DNA of 64,000 nucleotides from Parapristionchus giblindavisi (GCA_943737045.1 CALSFV010000204.1:1839501-1903500); one strand, 5' to 3'. Numbered from the stretch's first letter, positions 45,980 through 58,165 are shown. Numbers and translations are program-made. The notes: a model not told the origin generated them from the sequence alone.

Positions 45980-47283
45980 ACTATCAGAGGCACGATTGAC
46001 ACTGAGAGAACTTCGATCTTTTTCACATCGTTTTTCTTCTGATTTTCCAAATAATAATAATAATATACATTCATGCATAAATGATACGAGTCGTAGAATG
46101 GCATGCGCGATGATAAAAGAAAATAACAATACGATAATGAATTCCGTAATGGTGAATACGAAAGGAGGATTGTTTGGAACGAGAAAGATGTACTAATGAA
46201 CATAATCAATTAGAGGAATATTTATGATTTGAGTTAGACTTACATTAGGGACTTATGCCGTATACGTTCTTATGCTATCAACGTTGTGAAATGAAATAGT
46301 CAAACGTCAAACTTCGAACGCAGTGATAAGTTGAAGCCATGTAATGCTATTTTTTGAATAATAAATCACCTGGGAAATAAGACTGACGCGACTTCTTCAA
46401 AATATCATCCTAATCATAGTGTAGTTCAACGTTCTTGCTTACATTTGAAAATATCATTAGACTATCCCAAAAGTCTTTGCATTTTTTTCTAAGGGTCCTT
46501 TGGGTCCTTCCTCGGGTGCCTTGTGGCATTTTCCTGCATCGAAGGCATATTGTTCAGTAAATGTGATCAGTTTATCAACCCTCTTTCCTTGATTTTATTT
46601 GATTTTTGAGCAGTACCACATTACCCAGTATTTGGCATGCCGTTCTTCACAGGTATCGGAAATGCTGCAGAAGCATTAACTACACAAACTATCACTAACT
46701 ACCCCCCCCCCCCGTCAATCAAGCTTAGGGCGCGTTGTCGCATAACAGTCTTATACTGTTATCGTCAGTTCAAGGACAACCATTTTTCTATAGTAGACAA
46801 AACAAGGTCTGGGCGTCGTACCAGTTTGAATGACAACACAAACAATTTGAACTGGTGATTTCACAGACAAAAAATCGGGCGGACAAATGCGCCAAAGCAT
46901 TTCGAGAGCGATGATGGTGTGACAGAGGAGAAAAAAGTAGAGCGAAAAAAGAGACAATACGCAAAAATGAGAGAGCTCAGACAAGAGCACACCATGGTGT
47001 AGCAATACCGTAATGTTCATATCATTTTTTTCTGTGCGCTCTCCCTGAGTTGTAGAAACGCTCTGCGCCCCGGATCTCGGGGTGGATTTTAACAGGGAGA
47101 TTCTGGTGCACTGTATGAGTAATAATAACCATAATAAAAATGTACATTAAACATTCACACTTCACACTCACAACACACCCGATTCTGTAAGCCTTATTGC
47201 CTAGCTATTCTTACAAGGGAAGCACCAGTCTTGACGGGAACGATTCAGAAAGCGACCCACATGGGTGGTTAGGGTTGGTCACT
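45980..47283. other. 5' flank of chemoreceptor copy 3; repeats only
   Basis: 46256-46480 parallels 55300-55920 upstream of copy 2 (gttctta, ataataaa..cc.gggaaata, ttcaaaatatcatc, then a mariner end cccaaaagtctttgca), showing the duplication included upstream DNA. A C-run lies at 46702-46714. Confidence 0.6.
46459..46860 (+). mobile_element. Truncated mariner fragment
   Basis: A terminal-repeat-like actatcccaaaagtctttgc at 46460 is followed at 46733-46840 by a mariner N-terminal helix-turn-helix relic: VLYCYRQFKDNHFSIVDKTR then SGRRTSLND, which matches the family pattern YxxFKxGxxSxxDxxRSGRPxxxxD. The rest of the transposase is missing. Confidence 0.7.
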
Positions 47284-47381
47284 TCTTCTTGGGGCTTTTC
47301 GGCTTCTTTTCGCTGATGGCAGCCTTCTTGATTACCTTCTTAGTCTCGGTGACTGCCTTGTCCGTAGCACAACAATCAAAA
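47284..47381 (-). CDS. Terminal exon-like segment of a small basic protein
   Basis: Minus strand: DKAVTETKKVIKKAAISEKK then PKSPKKK and TGA. The Lys/Pro/Ser tail is like histone H1 or another small chromatin protein. A possible partner exon with an ATG, MNAVSTAETQAKVT, lies at about 49600-49642 on the same strand beyond the big palindrome. The junction would need a non-AG acceptor (ctac|G), so this may be a pseudogene split by transposon insertion. Confidence 0.3.
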
Positions 47382-48942
47382 CGAGTATTGTGTAATTTTC
47401 AAAAATCATGTAGCAGCAAATAAAGATAACATTCATCTGACAAGGGAAGTCTTTTTAGTCTCACAAGGAGTCTCTTATGTCTTAAGGTGGCGAAAAGTGA
47501 CCATTTATAGCTTATTAGAAAGCCATTTCTCTGTAGAGTAAGAATGTATGTTTAAAAATCCTGCGGGGCTCTGTACACGGAGTTAAAAAAATCCAAAGTT
47601 TGAGCAATTTCTGCCTTGAAATTCCCGCCTAATGGCCGTGAAATTGCCCTGCAATGATGGGGTAGTTCTGCGCGCTCTCTCTCCAAGCTAGTGGTCGTGC
47701 AGTGGTAAAGATGTCGCTTACAATTTTTGCGCAGCTGGTTCGATCCCCGCCGAAGCCACTTCTTTTGCACGGTTTTTACACTCGACTTTTTATGATTTTT
47801 TTTGAATTACCTAATATACATGATTGACAGCCGCGCATCTAATTTGTCCTAAAAATATATCAGTGATCATGGCGAACTACAGAGAGAGAGGGAGAGAGAC
47901 AAGTAAACGAGATTGCGTAAGTGCGTTATATGTGACAAACTTGGGTTCGGTTATACGCACGAAAGATGTGAGTAACTACTGTAAAAAGAAAAATAAAATA
48001 AAAAAAATTGGAAATTCACTCGGAAACGGAGTACGAGAAAGGTTGTTGTAAAATCTTTCCGAAAATCCATCGCTTCATTACCGTCTTTGTAAGAATTTCT
48101 TTTTATTTGTAATTTTCATCTTTGCTAACCAAGTCGTAGCATCGTATTTATGCGTACTCCGCTACCTATCAAATATTTGATCAGAAATTATACTTTACTT
48201 TCGCACCGCATAAAGTATATATTATTATTATTATTGTCTGTCTTGCTGTTATTCATTCCCCTTGGCGACTGATCTCTCTCTTCCTCTCTCTCCTGTAGAG
48301 GAGAAGTATTGGACGCACTCACAGAGAAAGGTCCATTCATGAATACCTGCACTATATGGCCAGTGGGGAGAGTACTCATGAGAAATGTTCGCTACACTAA
48401 TTTGTATAGGTTGTCGTATTTCACTTTTACATAAATGAATTCTCTGTTATTTAATAATATACTGATGTTAGATAACAATAAAACAAATAGATATTTTGAA
48501 ATAAAACTGTTAAAAAATGCAAAAAAAAGGCAAAAATTACCTTCGTTGAGTCAAAATTATGTATGACGTTTACTTGTCTCTCTCCTTCTCTCTCTGTAGT
48601 TCGCCATGATCACTGATATATTTTAGGACAAATTAGATGCACGGCTGTCAGTCATGTAGATTAGGTAATTTTTAAAAAAATCATAAAAAGTCGATTGTAA
48701 AAATCGTGCAAAAGAAGTGGCTTCAGCGGGGATCGAACCTGCTGCGCAAAAATTGTAAGTGACATCTCTACCACTGCGCGACCACTAGCTTGGAGAGAGA
48801 GCGCGCAGAACTACCCCATCATTACAAGGCAATTTCACGGCCATTAGACGGGAATTTCAAGGCAGAAATTGCTCAAACTTTGGATTTTTTAACTCCGTGT
48901 ACAGAGCCCCGCAGGATTTTTTAAACATACATTCTTACTCTA

Positions 48943-49121
48943 GATTCTTACGCGTTGCTGGACGACCTCCACCGAGATGGAGGGATGATTTGACAAGAAC
49001 TATCGGAACTACATGGTGGAGTATGAATAGTCATGACTTTACCCGTTCCATCCCCACCTAGCGATGATCGCTTGACGTGATACATTTATTATTATTATTA
49101 TTACTATTATTATTCTTACTC
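48943..49121 (+). mobile_element. LINE 3' end with 12-bp target duplication
   Basis: 179 bp encoding the end of a non-LTR reverse transcriptase: FLRVAGRPPPRWRDDLTRTI, stop at 49059-49061, then a tattatt-type tail. It is flanked by attcttactcta at 48931-48942 and 49122-49133; the uninterrupted left arm of the palindrome shows this sequence once. A textbook 5'-truncated LINE insertion. Confidence 0.93.
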
Positions 49122-49194
49122 TACAGAGAAAGGGCTTTCTAATGAGCTATAAATCGTCACTTTTCGCCACCTTAAGACATAAGAGACTCCTTGT

Positions 49195-49569
49195 CAGTGA
49201 TACTTTTGAATAAGACTTTTATTCCTTTATAGGTATAGGAAAAATATGATACGAACCAAAACATTAGCTGCTGCCATACACTTTCAGATTTTATATAATC
49301 AATTTTAATTTTGTAAATTTTTTTAAAAAATGTTGAAAAAATCACAAAACGTAGGCTAAAAGCCGTATATGAAATAAGGAGCCCCAGAAAGAGCCGTGAA
49401 AACTTAGCGGCGTCAAAAATAATGCATGCGCACTTGAAAATTGCATTTTTACAAAATTGAAATTAATTATAAAAAATCTGAAAGTGCATGGCAGCAGCTA
49501 ATTTTTTGGCTCCCATCATATTTAACCTAAACCTATCGAGGAAAAATACTCTTATGCAAAAGTCTCACT
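49195..49569. mobile_element. Palindromic MITE in the right arm of 47440-49591
   Basis: Ends cagtgatacttttg and caaaagtctcactg. Arms include ggaaaaatatgatacg, ttagctgctgccatacactt and cagattttatataat with their inverses. The interruption is absent from the mirror position in the left arm. Confidence 0.8.
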
Positions 49570-49641
49570 GAGACTAAAAACCTTCCCTTGTGAAGGGCGT
49601 ACGTCACTTTGGCTTGTGTCTCGGCCGTGGAAACGGCATTC

Positions 49642-50599
49642 ATAATTAAAAAATATATTTCGTGATTTTGTTTTCGTCGAAATTTAACTTTTTTCACTTG
49701 GCAATATTTCACATTCTAACATTCTACAGTGGTGCACACTCTTCTTTCCTACAGGCATTTCCCCGCGTGTCCCCTGATGTCCCCTTATTTTTTGTTCCGA
49801 TGGCATTTGATTGTATTTCGATCGATTGAACGATCGATACTATTAACATATTTTTAAGAAGTATATTCGCAGTGAAAACGCCAGGGGACATCAGGGGACA
49901 CGCGGGGACATGCCTGTAGGAAAGAAGAGTGTGCACCACTGTAACATGTATCCATTGTATTGCGATCAATCTCGAATCCTTTCCCTTTGTGACGGAATCA
50001 TAGGGACAACACGCTATCAGTCCATGATGACCATGAGAAGATTTTCACTTTAGTTCTTATAATATGTTCGTAATGTAATGCTGTGATCTAATTGTTACAG
50101 TTCTTTTCGCATCTTCTTATTTTATCATTAGTTCTATCAATTATTTTCTTTTAACTCTGTCATTAAATTGAAAGATGCGATAAATATTTATTATTATTGT
50201 ACAGTTTTGTTATGAATCAGCAACCAACCTCGAATTAACTTCCCCTATGTATTCTAAACTTTTCACCAATTCGTGAAACATATTTCGTTTTGGAACGTTG
50301 CTTTCCAGTTTTTATGCGAGGAGAACGATCGTTTTAGACAGACCCGAAAGGGTGGAAAGCAAAAGGCAAAAGGTTCTCTGCGTTGATAATTTCCGAATAC
50401 CGTGCGTCTTTCAATCGATTATGGGTATTTATGGTATTCAGAATTTTAAACATCAATTTTTTTTTCAAAATTAGTTACTTTTAGTATTAGTTTTACCGAA
50501 AGGAGAGAGCTGATACAGTTGTTGTTCAATGTCAACCTAACTGAGAAAGTTCCTAAAGCACGGATAGTTTTAATTTCTTTTTATGGGGGACACAATGCA
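49642..50599. other. Intergenic with one MITE
   Basis: Apart from the element at 49737-49941 and a gaaacatatttcgttttgga repeat at about 50275, nothing recognised. Confidence 0.55.
49737..49941. mobile_element. Tc-like MITE with 60-bp inverted ends
   Basis: cagtggtgcacactcttctt and its inverse bound 205 bp, with TA on both sides. Arms include ccccgcgtgtcccctgatgt and pair nearly perfectly over about 60 bp. Confidence 0.9.
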
Positions 50600-50627
50600 A
50601 ACGGTAGAAAAAGTCCAACAAAAGGGT

Positions 50628-50699
50628 AGGGGGCACTCGGATTTGAACCGGGGACCTCTCGATCTGCAGTCGAATGCTCTGCCACTGAGCTATACCCCC
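50628..50699 (-). tRNA. tRNA-Cys (GCA), third copy
   Basis: Same 72-nt gene as at 41312 with one change in the T stem (CCGAG for CCGGG, leaving a mismatch). Its 5' flank matches that of the 41312 copy and its 3' flank matches that of the 41112 copy. Probably functional but slightly diverged. Confidence 0.9.
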
Positions 50700-50789
50700 G
50701 AGTGAAAGGGGGATCAAAAGGAAGCGTAATGTTTGTGCGAGATAGAAAGGAGCGTGTCAAACGTTTTGACATGATAATTCAAGAAAAAA

Positions 50790-52161
50790 AAACACTCCAC
50801 GTTAGTTAAATCGTAAAAGCTGGCGTATATGTAATAGCCGCGTAATGCCCATTGGTGCAGTATGCAACTTTCATGAGCATACTGTATGTACGCAAATTGG
50901 TATGTCTGTTCCAAAATCTATTAGCAACGCTTTATGGTGTCTAGACGTAGCGGCCGAAACACCATAAGGCACATTGCTAGTTAACTTATTTAATCAAATA
51001 ATTTATATTTAAAGTGCATGCATACTTATTCTTGTACATCTATTAATAATATTAATTTAATAATAACCATACTGCACTCTAGCTTGTACATTTGCATTAC
51101 CACATATTCCATGTTAAGGACACCTCATTATAGTTGACGTCCTGTCTATATAGGTCATTCCTTCATTTTTATATTTGTTTCTTCCTATCGCACGTAGCGC
51201 TTAATCGTCTATCTCTAATAAATATAGTTCTCTACAATTGGTGTGTCTCAATACATAACACAAGTGCACAATAGAATGACGAGAAATGATAATCGTACTC
51301 AAAAATACGGCAACTACCTGAATACTATCTCACAATTTGCCTACTTCATTCTTCAATTGCTTTGTCTCCTCCATTTACACTACCCCTCACGATGTAATTC
51401 GTCTGGTATTCGCCTCGCTCATTTTATCTCTTTCAGATCGATTTCTGATCAAATAAGATCAGCTGGAACGGAAGATTCTCGTATAGCCTAGTGGTGGTAG
51501 GCTGACTGTCCATCCAGAATAGAAGCAGGTTCGAATCCCAATGAGCGCATCCATAATGTCTCTTTCATCCTTATTATATGCTCTGAAGATTACATGGGCG
51601 CCGACATGGAGGTGTCCATGGAAAATTAGGGCTTATCGAAAATTTGTGGAATGCTCCATAAAAAAATGTTTAGGTGATTTTTTTGAAAAAAAGTGAAGCC
51701 CCCCCCCCCCCCTGTAAAATTAAATTTTTCGTTAGGATCCCCCCCCCCGTAGAATCGAGCTCCAGCCCATGTATGCTCTGAACTTATGAGAGGGATTACA
51801 CCCGCTCAACTTGATCCTAATAGAAAACTATGTAACGTCGTATTTCTTTAGCACGAATTTGACCGGTACTTTAGTTCGGAAGTACATGAAACCACTTGCT
51901 TCTACCTGTTCATTAATACAGAAATTCAAATGATACTTTACGAGGATATAGATTAGAAAATTTTTCATTTAAAGGTGGTGTCCGAGCAATATTATCGTGA
52001 ACAAACTGTGAAGACAGAAAGATAGCAAAAGTTATTCTGCATACCTTACATAAATTATTTTATGCTAATTCAGCGTATTGATCCCTAGAATCATGAATGA
52101 ATCCATGTTTGATGTACAGGCAAAGGCGCGAAATTTTGAAAATAGGAAAGCTCAGCAATAG
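50790..52161. other. Intergenic; C-runs and tRNA-like relic
   Basis: Two C-runs (51701-51714 and 51740-51750) and a SINE-like head at 51482. No gene recognised. Confidence 0.5.
51482..51549 (+). repeat. tRNA-like SINE head or tRNA relic
   Basis: tagcctagtggtggtaggct resembles an A box and caggttcgaatccca a B box, but acceptor and anticodon stems do not close. Confidence 0.4.
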
Positions 52162-52281
52162 CACAGTATTCTGGTCCAAGCCATATTTCTTCCAAAGCAA
52201 GACAAAGGAGAGACCATTGTATTCGAGAGAGTTTGTATGTTGAGCGGTCGTTCTTGCTTTGAAAATCATGAGAACGCTGTG
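52162..52281 (+). mobile_element. 120-bp MITE, copy 1
   Basis: CACAGTATTCTGG...AACGCTGTG, exactly 120 bp, flanked by ATAG on both sides. Same family as 57684-57803 and 60760-60879. Confidence 0.9.
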
Positions 52282-52347
52282 ATAGGTTTCGAACCCGTGA
52301 CGTTACGCTTACTAGTGAGCACTTTTACTACTGCGCTACGGGATTGA
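52282..52347 (-). repeat. tRNA-like relic (minus strand)
   Basis: On the minus strand cccgtagcgcagtagtaaaa and cgggttcgaaacc are A- and B-box-like, but there is no clean cloverleaf. It directly abuts the 120-bp MITE copy. Confidence 0.4.
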
Positions 52348-52666
52348 AGAATGGCCGTGCTAATTTCTTGCATATAACTTGTCCCTTGCATAATAGATAT
52401 GTTATACATTTGCATATACATTCGAGGGCCTCCATCTTTTAACACTTTATCGAACCAGTGTCCACTATGGATGCGGTGGGTCACCGGATCTGTAGTGACA
52501 TGATATGGTTCCACTGATCCTTGTTTCTCGCCCTTGTTTCTTGTTTCTTATAGATTATAAATATGGAGGTAAAATAGCATAAATATCTATGATGTGACCG
52601 ATGTAATTACAGTCGTTCTCTTTGCTGAATGAAGATATTATTAGATTTAATGATTCATATTTATAA

Positions 52667-55247
52667 TCAACCTGGCACACATTTTGTCCAAAATTCATAC
52701 AACGTCCTGCAATTACTCGTTATATTCAAAATATAGGACAGCGTATTTGAAAATTTCTACAATTCTTGTCAAGCAAAAAATCGGCAAATCATTCTTCCCT
52801 TTTTTCTCGCCTTTTTCTCTTCCCGGTCACCGCAAAAAAGCACAACACCGCGAAAAAGTGAAGAATGATTTTGCCATTTTTTTGCTTGACAAGAACTGCA
52901 AAAAGTTTTTTAAATACTCTGTCCTATATGTGTGGTTTAAAGTATACCTTCGATATGGCGTAATGACAAAAATGTTTGTTATCGAAGCAAATACATTTTG
53001 TAGACTAGCAATCTGAAAATATACAGGGACCCAAATGTAAATCAACTGATCAAGCAATCAATTCATTGACTGATTCAATTTATTCAAACCGGAATAGAAA
53101 CATATTGCGGCCAGGTGGCATGTATAAGATGTAGCCCGTCAAGAACGTAAATGACAACTCCAATCATAAAACATGAAACTGTAATCAATTGTATGTTCAA
53201 CGCCTGAAATAAAAACTCGAATTATGATTAAACTATTGCTTCTCACTCGTATCAGCATTTTGTGCTTTTGTCTTGTGGGCTGGCTCATTAACTCCTGCAA
53301 ATTGGGAAAGTAAGGCAGTACTTTAAAAACAATAAAATATTATTTAAATAATACCGCGGCCTCTGCAAGTCTTCGCAGAATTCTGTATCTCAGTGGTAGA
53401 GCTAACAAAAATGGAAGTATAGCTGTTGAGACGGAATATGTGAGCAGACTCGCGGTCTTCCAATCTTTAAGAAATGCAAAACCTAAAAAGGAAAAAAATG
53501 TAATTACATAAAATTAAGTTTCATTAAATTTTCTCAAGTTCGTCCCTGAACCCCCTCCTTTGAACACTGCCACCGAGCCCAATCCGAAATCGCGTTTAAG
53601 TTATTAATGTAATTATGAACATATATATTTGATAGAATAAAGAAAGAAAGAAATAAATATAAGATTTAAACTTGGTACCATAGTTCATCTGTGTCTGAAA
53701 CCATTCTGGCATAGACATTGAGAGGCCATGGAATTCCTTTTTGCCTCTTTCAAATGCAGTATAATAGCCATAGATTAGTGCGGAGTTAGGAATAATAACT
53801 ATAGAGATAAGAGCATATGTAAACTTAAGATATTGATTAATGAGTTGATATATTAAGAGAATGAATAATAACTCGTTTGGATGGAAATGAATGAAATATC
53901 ACGTGATATCTATAAATAAATGAGCAGAATAGAAGGCCACTTGTTGAAGTGAACATGCACTGTAATAAAGCTGAAATATTTTTTTTAAATATTTTATGAA
54001 TTTCTATTTTCTGAAAATCACCGAATGAAATCCAACAAAATTGCTCTCCCAGATATGAACAGGCTCCATTGAACTGCATTACGGATATAAAACCAGGAAA
54101 GAAAAGTCTGAGATAGGATCGAATTAGTTCTTCCAAACCGCTCTTTTAAACCCCTATTTACAGGATTTCTTTCCCTTTTTTCCTCAAAACAGTCCTTTAG
54201 TATTATTAGGCCATTTATTTTTTCTTCGAGGACAAGTAGAAAAAGATCAATAGATCGAGACTATTGGCGACATAATCTATCGATTGGAAAGGGCGATCGG
54301 AGAGGGGGAGTGACATTGTCAATTATTTTTTATTTTCTTGTAACATCTATTAGCTTGTCTTTTCAGAGAATGTTAGATAGAAAAGGCAGGATGAAAGTTC
54401 GCACATTGTTATAGATCATTATGTATTCTTAGAAAAAATCTTGTCTGAAAGTCTCACCTTGGAAGTGATGACAAACATGCAAGATTATTGATTTGATCAC
54501 ATATAGCTGATGCAAACATTATCATTGAATATCTTTGAATAGCCGAAGGGGTTCTGCAAATCTTCCTATTGTCGATAGAAATAATTTTCTTGAGTAGAAA
54601 AAGATAAAGGTTACAATGTTATTCAAGGCTCACGATATCCTCTGGGAGACATCAGTGGTGTCCAGTTCAAGGCCTATTCAGACCAGAGTGCAATATCTTC
54701 GGTCATATTTTACTACGTACGTGATCTAGCATCTACGAATTCCGCTTTCGGTAGCCTTGTTTGGGGGAGGGGGACGTTTAAAGAAGGAAACCCTCGAGTT
54801 TTTTTCGTAACAAGACTGTTCGGGTAGAATGATAGAGATTTATCACACGAACCGAAAGACATATTTCATAATGCGTGATGATATGTTTGAAGCTTGTTAT
54901 GCGCATTGAAAGTACAACTTTTCGTAGAGAGTGCCTATCCGATTTGCATACTTGAGTCTCTCACTTTACCATTGTCACTTACACTAATTTCCATACAATA
55001 TTAACATTCTATCCCATGTTAATCGTTGCGGGAGTCAGTCATGCCAACTCAAGGGTCTCCTTCTTTAAAGGTAAGGATGGAGTAAATTTTCATGTTTGTG
55101 CGGTATAATAAATATCGATAGATTAAATAAAATAATTTATATAACTCACCGAAATATAATGAGGTAGATCAATGTCATATTAGCAATGGTACCAACTACG
55201 GTAATGATTGATGACGAAATAATGAGAACACACAACATCGATAGCAT
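52667..55247 (-). CDS. Nematode seven-transmembrane chemoreceptor, copy 2 (intact)
   Basis: Chemosensory-type G protein-coupled receptor expected in sensory cilia. Ten exons in phase: 55150-55247, 54458-54565, 54022-54107, 53873-53970, 53679-53823, 53355-53482, 53247-53294, 53090-53203, 52948-53012, 52667-52706, giving 309 residues, normal for nematode chemoreceptors. In order: TM1 (SSSIITVVGTIANMTLIYLI), TM2 around MIMFASAICD, an extracellular-loop cysteine pair in FNGACSYLGEQFCW, TM3 ending FCSFIYRYHVIFHSF, TM4 (SIVIIPNSALIYGYY), TM5 (VSTAILPFLLALPL), an intracellular loop MSQPTRQKHKML, TM6 (CFMIGVVIYVLDGL), TM7 (VFASITNIFVITPYRR) and a short tail. Exon 3 begins at a ctcag acceptor upstream of the more obvious atgcag. 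Intron 1 contains a TIR element and the last intron a foldback MITE. Family placement (Srh/Str-like) is inferred, not proven. Confidence 0.88.
52757..52915. mobile_element. Foldback MITE in the last intron of chemoreceptor copy 2
   Basis: aattcttgtcaagcaaaaaa and its inverse (about 52885-52905) enclose a 160-bp hairpin. The 110-codon plus-strand frame here is an artefact. Confidence 0.8.
54776..55071. mobile_element. TIR element with tttaaagaagg ends
   Basis: gtttaaagaaggaaaccctc at the left and its inverse gggtctccttctttaaagg at the right. The interior matches 16776-16990 in reverse. Located in intron 1 of chemoreceptor copy 2. The same terminal motif ends the SINE-like repeats at 13.87 and 31.1 kb. 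Confidence 0.75.
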
Positions 55248-56498
55248 AATATCAGCAGCCCGGTTGGAAACTCCGGTCTATTTCACGCCGCTTACCTGAT
55301 ACCGTATGCGTTCTTACACCGAAATAAAGTGTTGTCCACGTAGTATAAAACTTGCGAATCGTTATATTTAACACTTTTGTGCTCAAAAAGCTAAATATAA
55401 CACTTCACAGGTCCTATGATCTTTGGATAAAACTTTTTCTCTGATTGTGCGTATAAAATGTACTTGCACAAGAAAATGACAAACAGTGCTATCGAACGGA
55501 AGTCACAATCGAGAGGCGGTCGAGATGTAGCCTTCTACATCTCGCCCCGCCTCTCGATTGTCTCTCCGCTGCCTCTCTCTAACCCGGCTGACCTTCGCCG
55601 CGCGCTATATCATATATAAAAGAGATCGGCATAGTTTCTGAACCATGCAAAACAAGAAAGTCTCTTCTACGAATAAAACAAGTGATTTTTATACGCTCAA
55701 TACCAACGTTGCGGAAGGGGTGAGGGAAGATATGGTGTCGTAACAACCATAACAATATGTATGCATTCAATATTGTATTTTTCTAAATAATAAACCTCCA
55801 GGGAAATAATACTGAAGCGTTTCCTTCAAAATATCATCATTATCATCATGAAAGTCATCTACGGCATAGACTGAGCGTACTCGTTTAGTTTAGAAAAGGG
55901 GGGGGGGTCCCAAAAGTCTTTGCACTTATTTTTCGCACGTACTTTTAATCTCTCATATTCGAGAGAGATTGCTATGCCTTGAAGCATTTTTTTCTAAACC
56001 GAAGGACTATTGTTCAGCAAATGTGGTGGGTTGCAACACCACTAGCTACTCCAATCAATGAAATACAGGGAACGTATAACAGTATTTTCATGTACAGTAT
56101 TATAAATTGAAATATTATTATTATTTATTATATCCATTTTTCTTTGGTTGAAAAACCTGACTTGGTACTTCGAACTGTTGGCTGCGAAAAAGTTTACCAT
56201 TTCATTTTAGAAAAGAAAAACTATAAATATATTACCGTACTGCATCAACAATGTTTACAATTTTCTTCAGAAGACGAGAACGATCATTCATTGTCGCACA
56301 TGGTAAATACCAAATGATGATGATATTTTGGAAGAGTCGCTTCATTCCCTAGTGATTTAATATTTACCAAAACAATATTGTAGGGTAAAAAATGTGAACA
56401 TTGTCACTACGTTGTAAGTCTGGCTCAAGTCATATTATTTGGAATATCAGGTTAGCTGCGTGAAATAGATCGAAGTTCCCAAGAGTGTTGCTGATAAT
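55248..56498. other. Divergent intergenic region between chemoreceptors 2 and 1
   Basis: Holds the repeat at 55440-55700, a solitary mariner-like end (cccaaaagtctttgca at about 55908) after a G-run, and AT-rich sequence; no other gene. Confidence 0.6.
55440..55700. repeat. Single copy of the 7940-9226 arm repeat
   Basis: From cgtataaaatgtacttgcac through the hairpin caatcgagaggcggtcgaga to gtgatttttatacgctcaat it matches both arms of the 7.9-9.2 kb palindrome. Internal hairpin at 55508-55560. Confidence 0.8.
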
Positions 56499-57683
56499 AT
56501 GGCATCGATGATGTGTGTTCTAATCACGTCATCAGCAATCATTACCGTAATTGGAACCATTGCTAATATGACATTGATCTATCTCATTATTTTTAGGTGA
56601 GCTGTATATGATTATTTTATTTATTCCATCGATATTTACTATACACACGCACGCGCACACGCGAAAATTAGTTTATTTCGACCATAGGAACATTTGCAGA
56701 ACCCCTTCAGCTATTCAAAGATATTCAATGATAATGTTTGCATCAGCTATATGTGATCAAATCAATAATCTTGCATGTTTGTCATCACTTCCAAGGTGAG
56801 TCTTTCAGACGAGATATTTTTACAATGTACGCAAATTGAAAGCAGATGGTTCGAATTAGGCCTTCCGGACCACTTTATCGTTACAAAAAAGAGCGGAAAA
56901 CCGAAATTGGCGACCCGGAAACTCGAAAGTTGAATTACCGCACTTTTTTACACTCCCACGAATTCAAATTTGCCAATTTCGGCTTTCCACTCTTTTTAAA
57001 GAGCCATAAATTGACCTTGATTATGAATTTTCGCTGGAAATAGAATAAATAGGCGGTAAAAGAGAACTAATTCGATCTTTTATAAGACTTTTCTTTCCTG
57101 ACTCTTCTTTTCTTTCCGTAATGCAGTTCAATGGAGCCTGTTCATATCTGGGAGAGCAATTCTGTTGGATTTCATTTGGTGATTTTCAGATTTTTTTAAA
57201 AAAAAGCGGAATAGACACATTTCAGCGGTGTTAGAGCACATGCTCACTTCAACAAGTGGCCTTCTATTTTGTTCATTTCTCTATAGATATCGAGTGATAT
57301 TCCATTCATTTCCATCCAAACGAGTTACTATTCATTTACTTAATATGCAAATCCAATAATCAATATCTTAAGTTTACATATTCTCTTATCTCCATTGTTA
57401 TCATTCCTAACTCCGCACTAATCTATGGTCATTATACTGCGTTTGAAAGCGGCAAAAAGGAATTCTATGTCCTCTCTATGTCTAACTCTCCATGGTTTCG
57501 GACAGACTTATACTACGGTGCCTAGAGTGAATCTTTCATTGTATTATAGCCAAACCATTCTAGGTTTTGCATTTCTTAAAGATTGGAAGACCGCAAGTCT
57601 AATCTCATATTCCATCTCAACAGCTATACTTCCATTTTTATTGGCTCTTCCACTGAGATACAAAATTCTGCAAAGGCTTGCAG

Positions 57684-57803
57684 CACAGTATTCTGGTCCA
57701 AGCCATTTTTCTTCCAAAGCAAGACAAAGGAGAGACCATTGTATTCGAGAGAGTTTGTATGTTGAGCGGTCGTTCTTGCTTTGAAAGTCATGAGAACGCT
57801 GTG
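57684..57803 (+). mobile_element. 120-bp MITE, copy 2, inside a receptor exon
   Basis: CACAG...CTGTG ends, 120 bp, flanked by GCAG at 57680-57683 and 57804-57807. Confidence 0.93.
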
Positions 57804-58097
57804 GCAGAGACCGCGGTATTGTTTAATATATTATTTAATTATTTTTTAAAGTACTAACTTCATTTTGAAATTTGCAGGAGTTAATGAGCCAGCCCACAAG
57901 ACAAAAACACAAAATGCTAATACGAGTGAGAAGCAATAATTTAATGATAATCGTGTATTCATTTCAGGCCTTGAATATACAATTGATTATAACTTCATGT
58001 TTTATGATTGCAGCTATCCTTTATTCTCTTGATGGCCTAAATTTAATCAGTGATCCTCAATATGTGTCGGCTCCGGTCTGAATCAACTTGAAAATCA

Positions 58098-58165
58098 TCA
58101 ATCAATCAATCAATCAATTAATCAATCGATCAATCAATTAATCAACCAATTAATCAATCAACTTC
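58098..58165. repeat. ATCAATCA-type simple repeat
   Basis: Tetranucleotide-like atcaatcaatcaattaatca runs in intron 8 of chemoreceptor copy 1. Confidence 0.9.

Larger units (their letters stand above)
47440..49591. mobile_element. Large palindromic element with tRNA-like segments, carrying two later insertions
   Basis: Arms 47440-47935 and 48560-49591 are inverse copies (acaagggaagtctttttagt ... aaatcctgcggggctctgta ... ttcgatccccgccgaagcca). The tRNA-like part (47690-47760 +; mirrored 48718-48790 -) has a ggttcgatccc B-box. The right arm is longer because a LINE tail (48943-49121) and a MITE (49195-49569) inserted into it. Confidence 0.85.

Noticed and set aside
52684..53016. 110-codon plus-strand frame
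   Set aside because: Antisense to receptor exon 9 and to a foldback MITE.
57300..57372. Frameshift between TM3 and TM4 of the chemoreceptors
   Set aside because: All three copies have a conserved 45-56-nt intron (cga|gtt...cttaag|ttt) at this point that keeps the frame.
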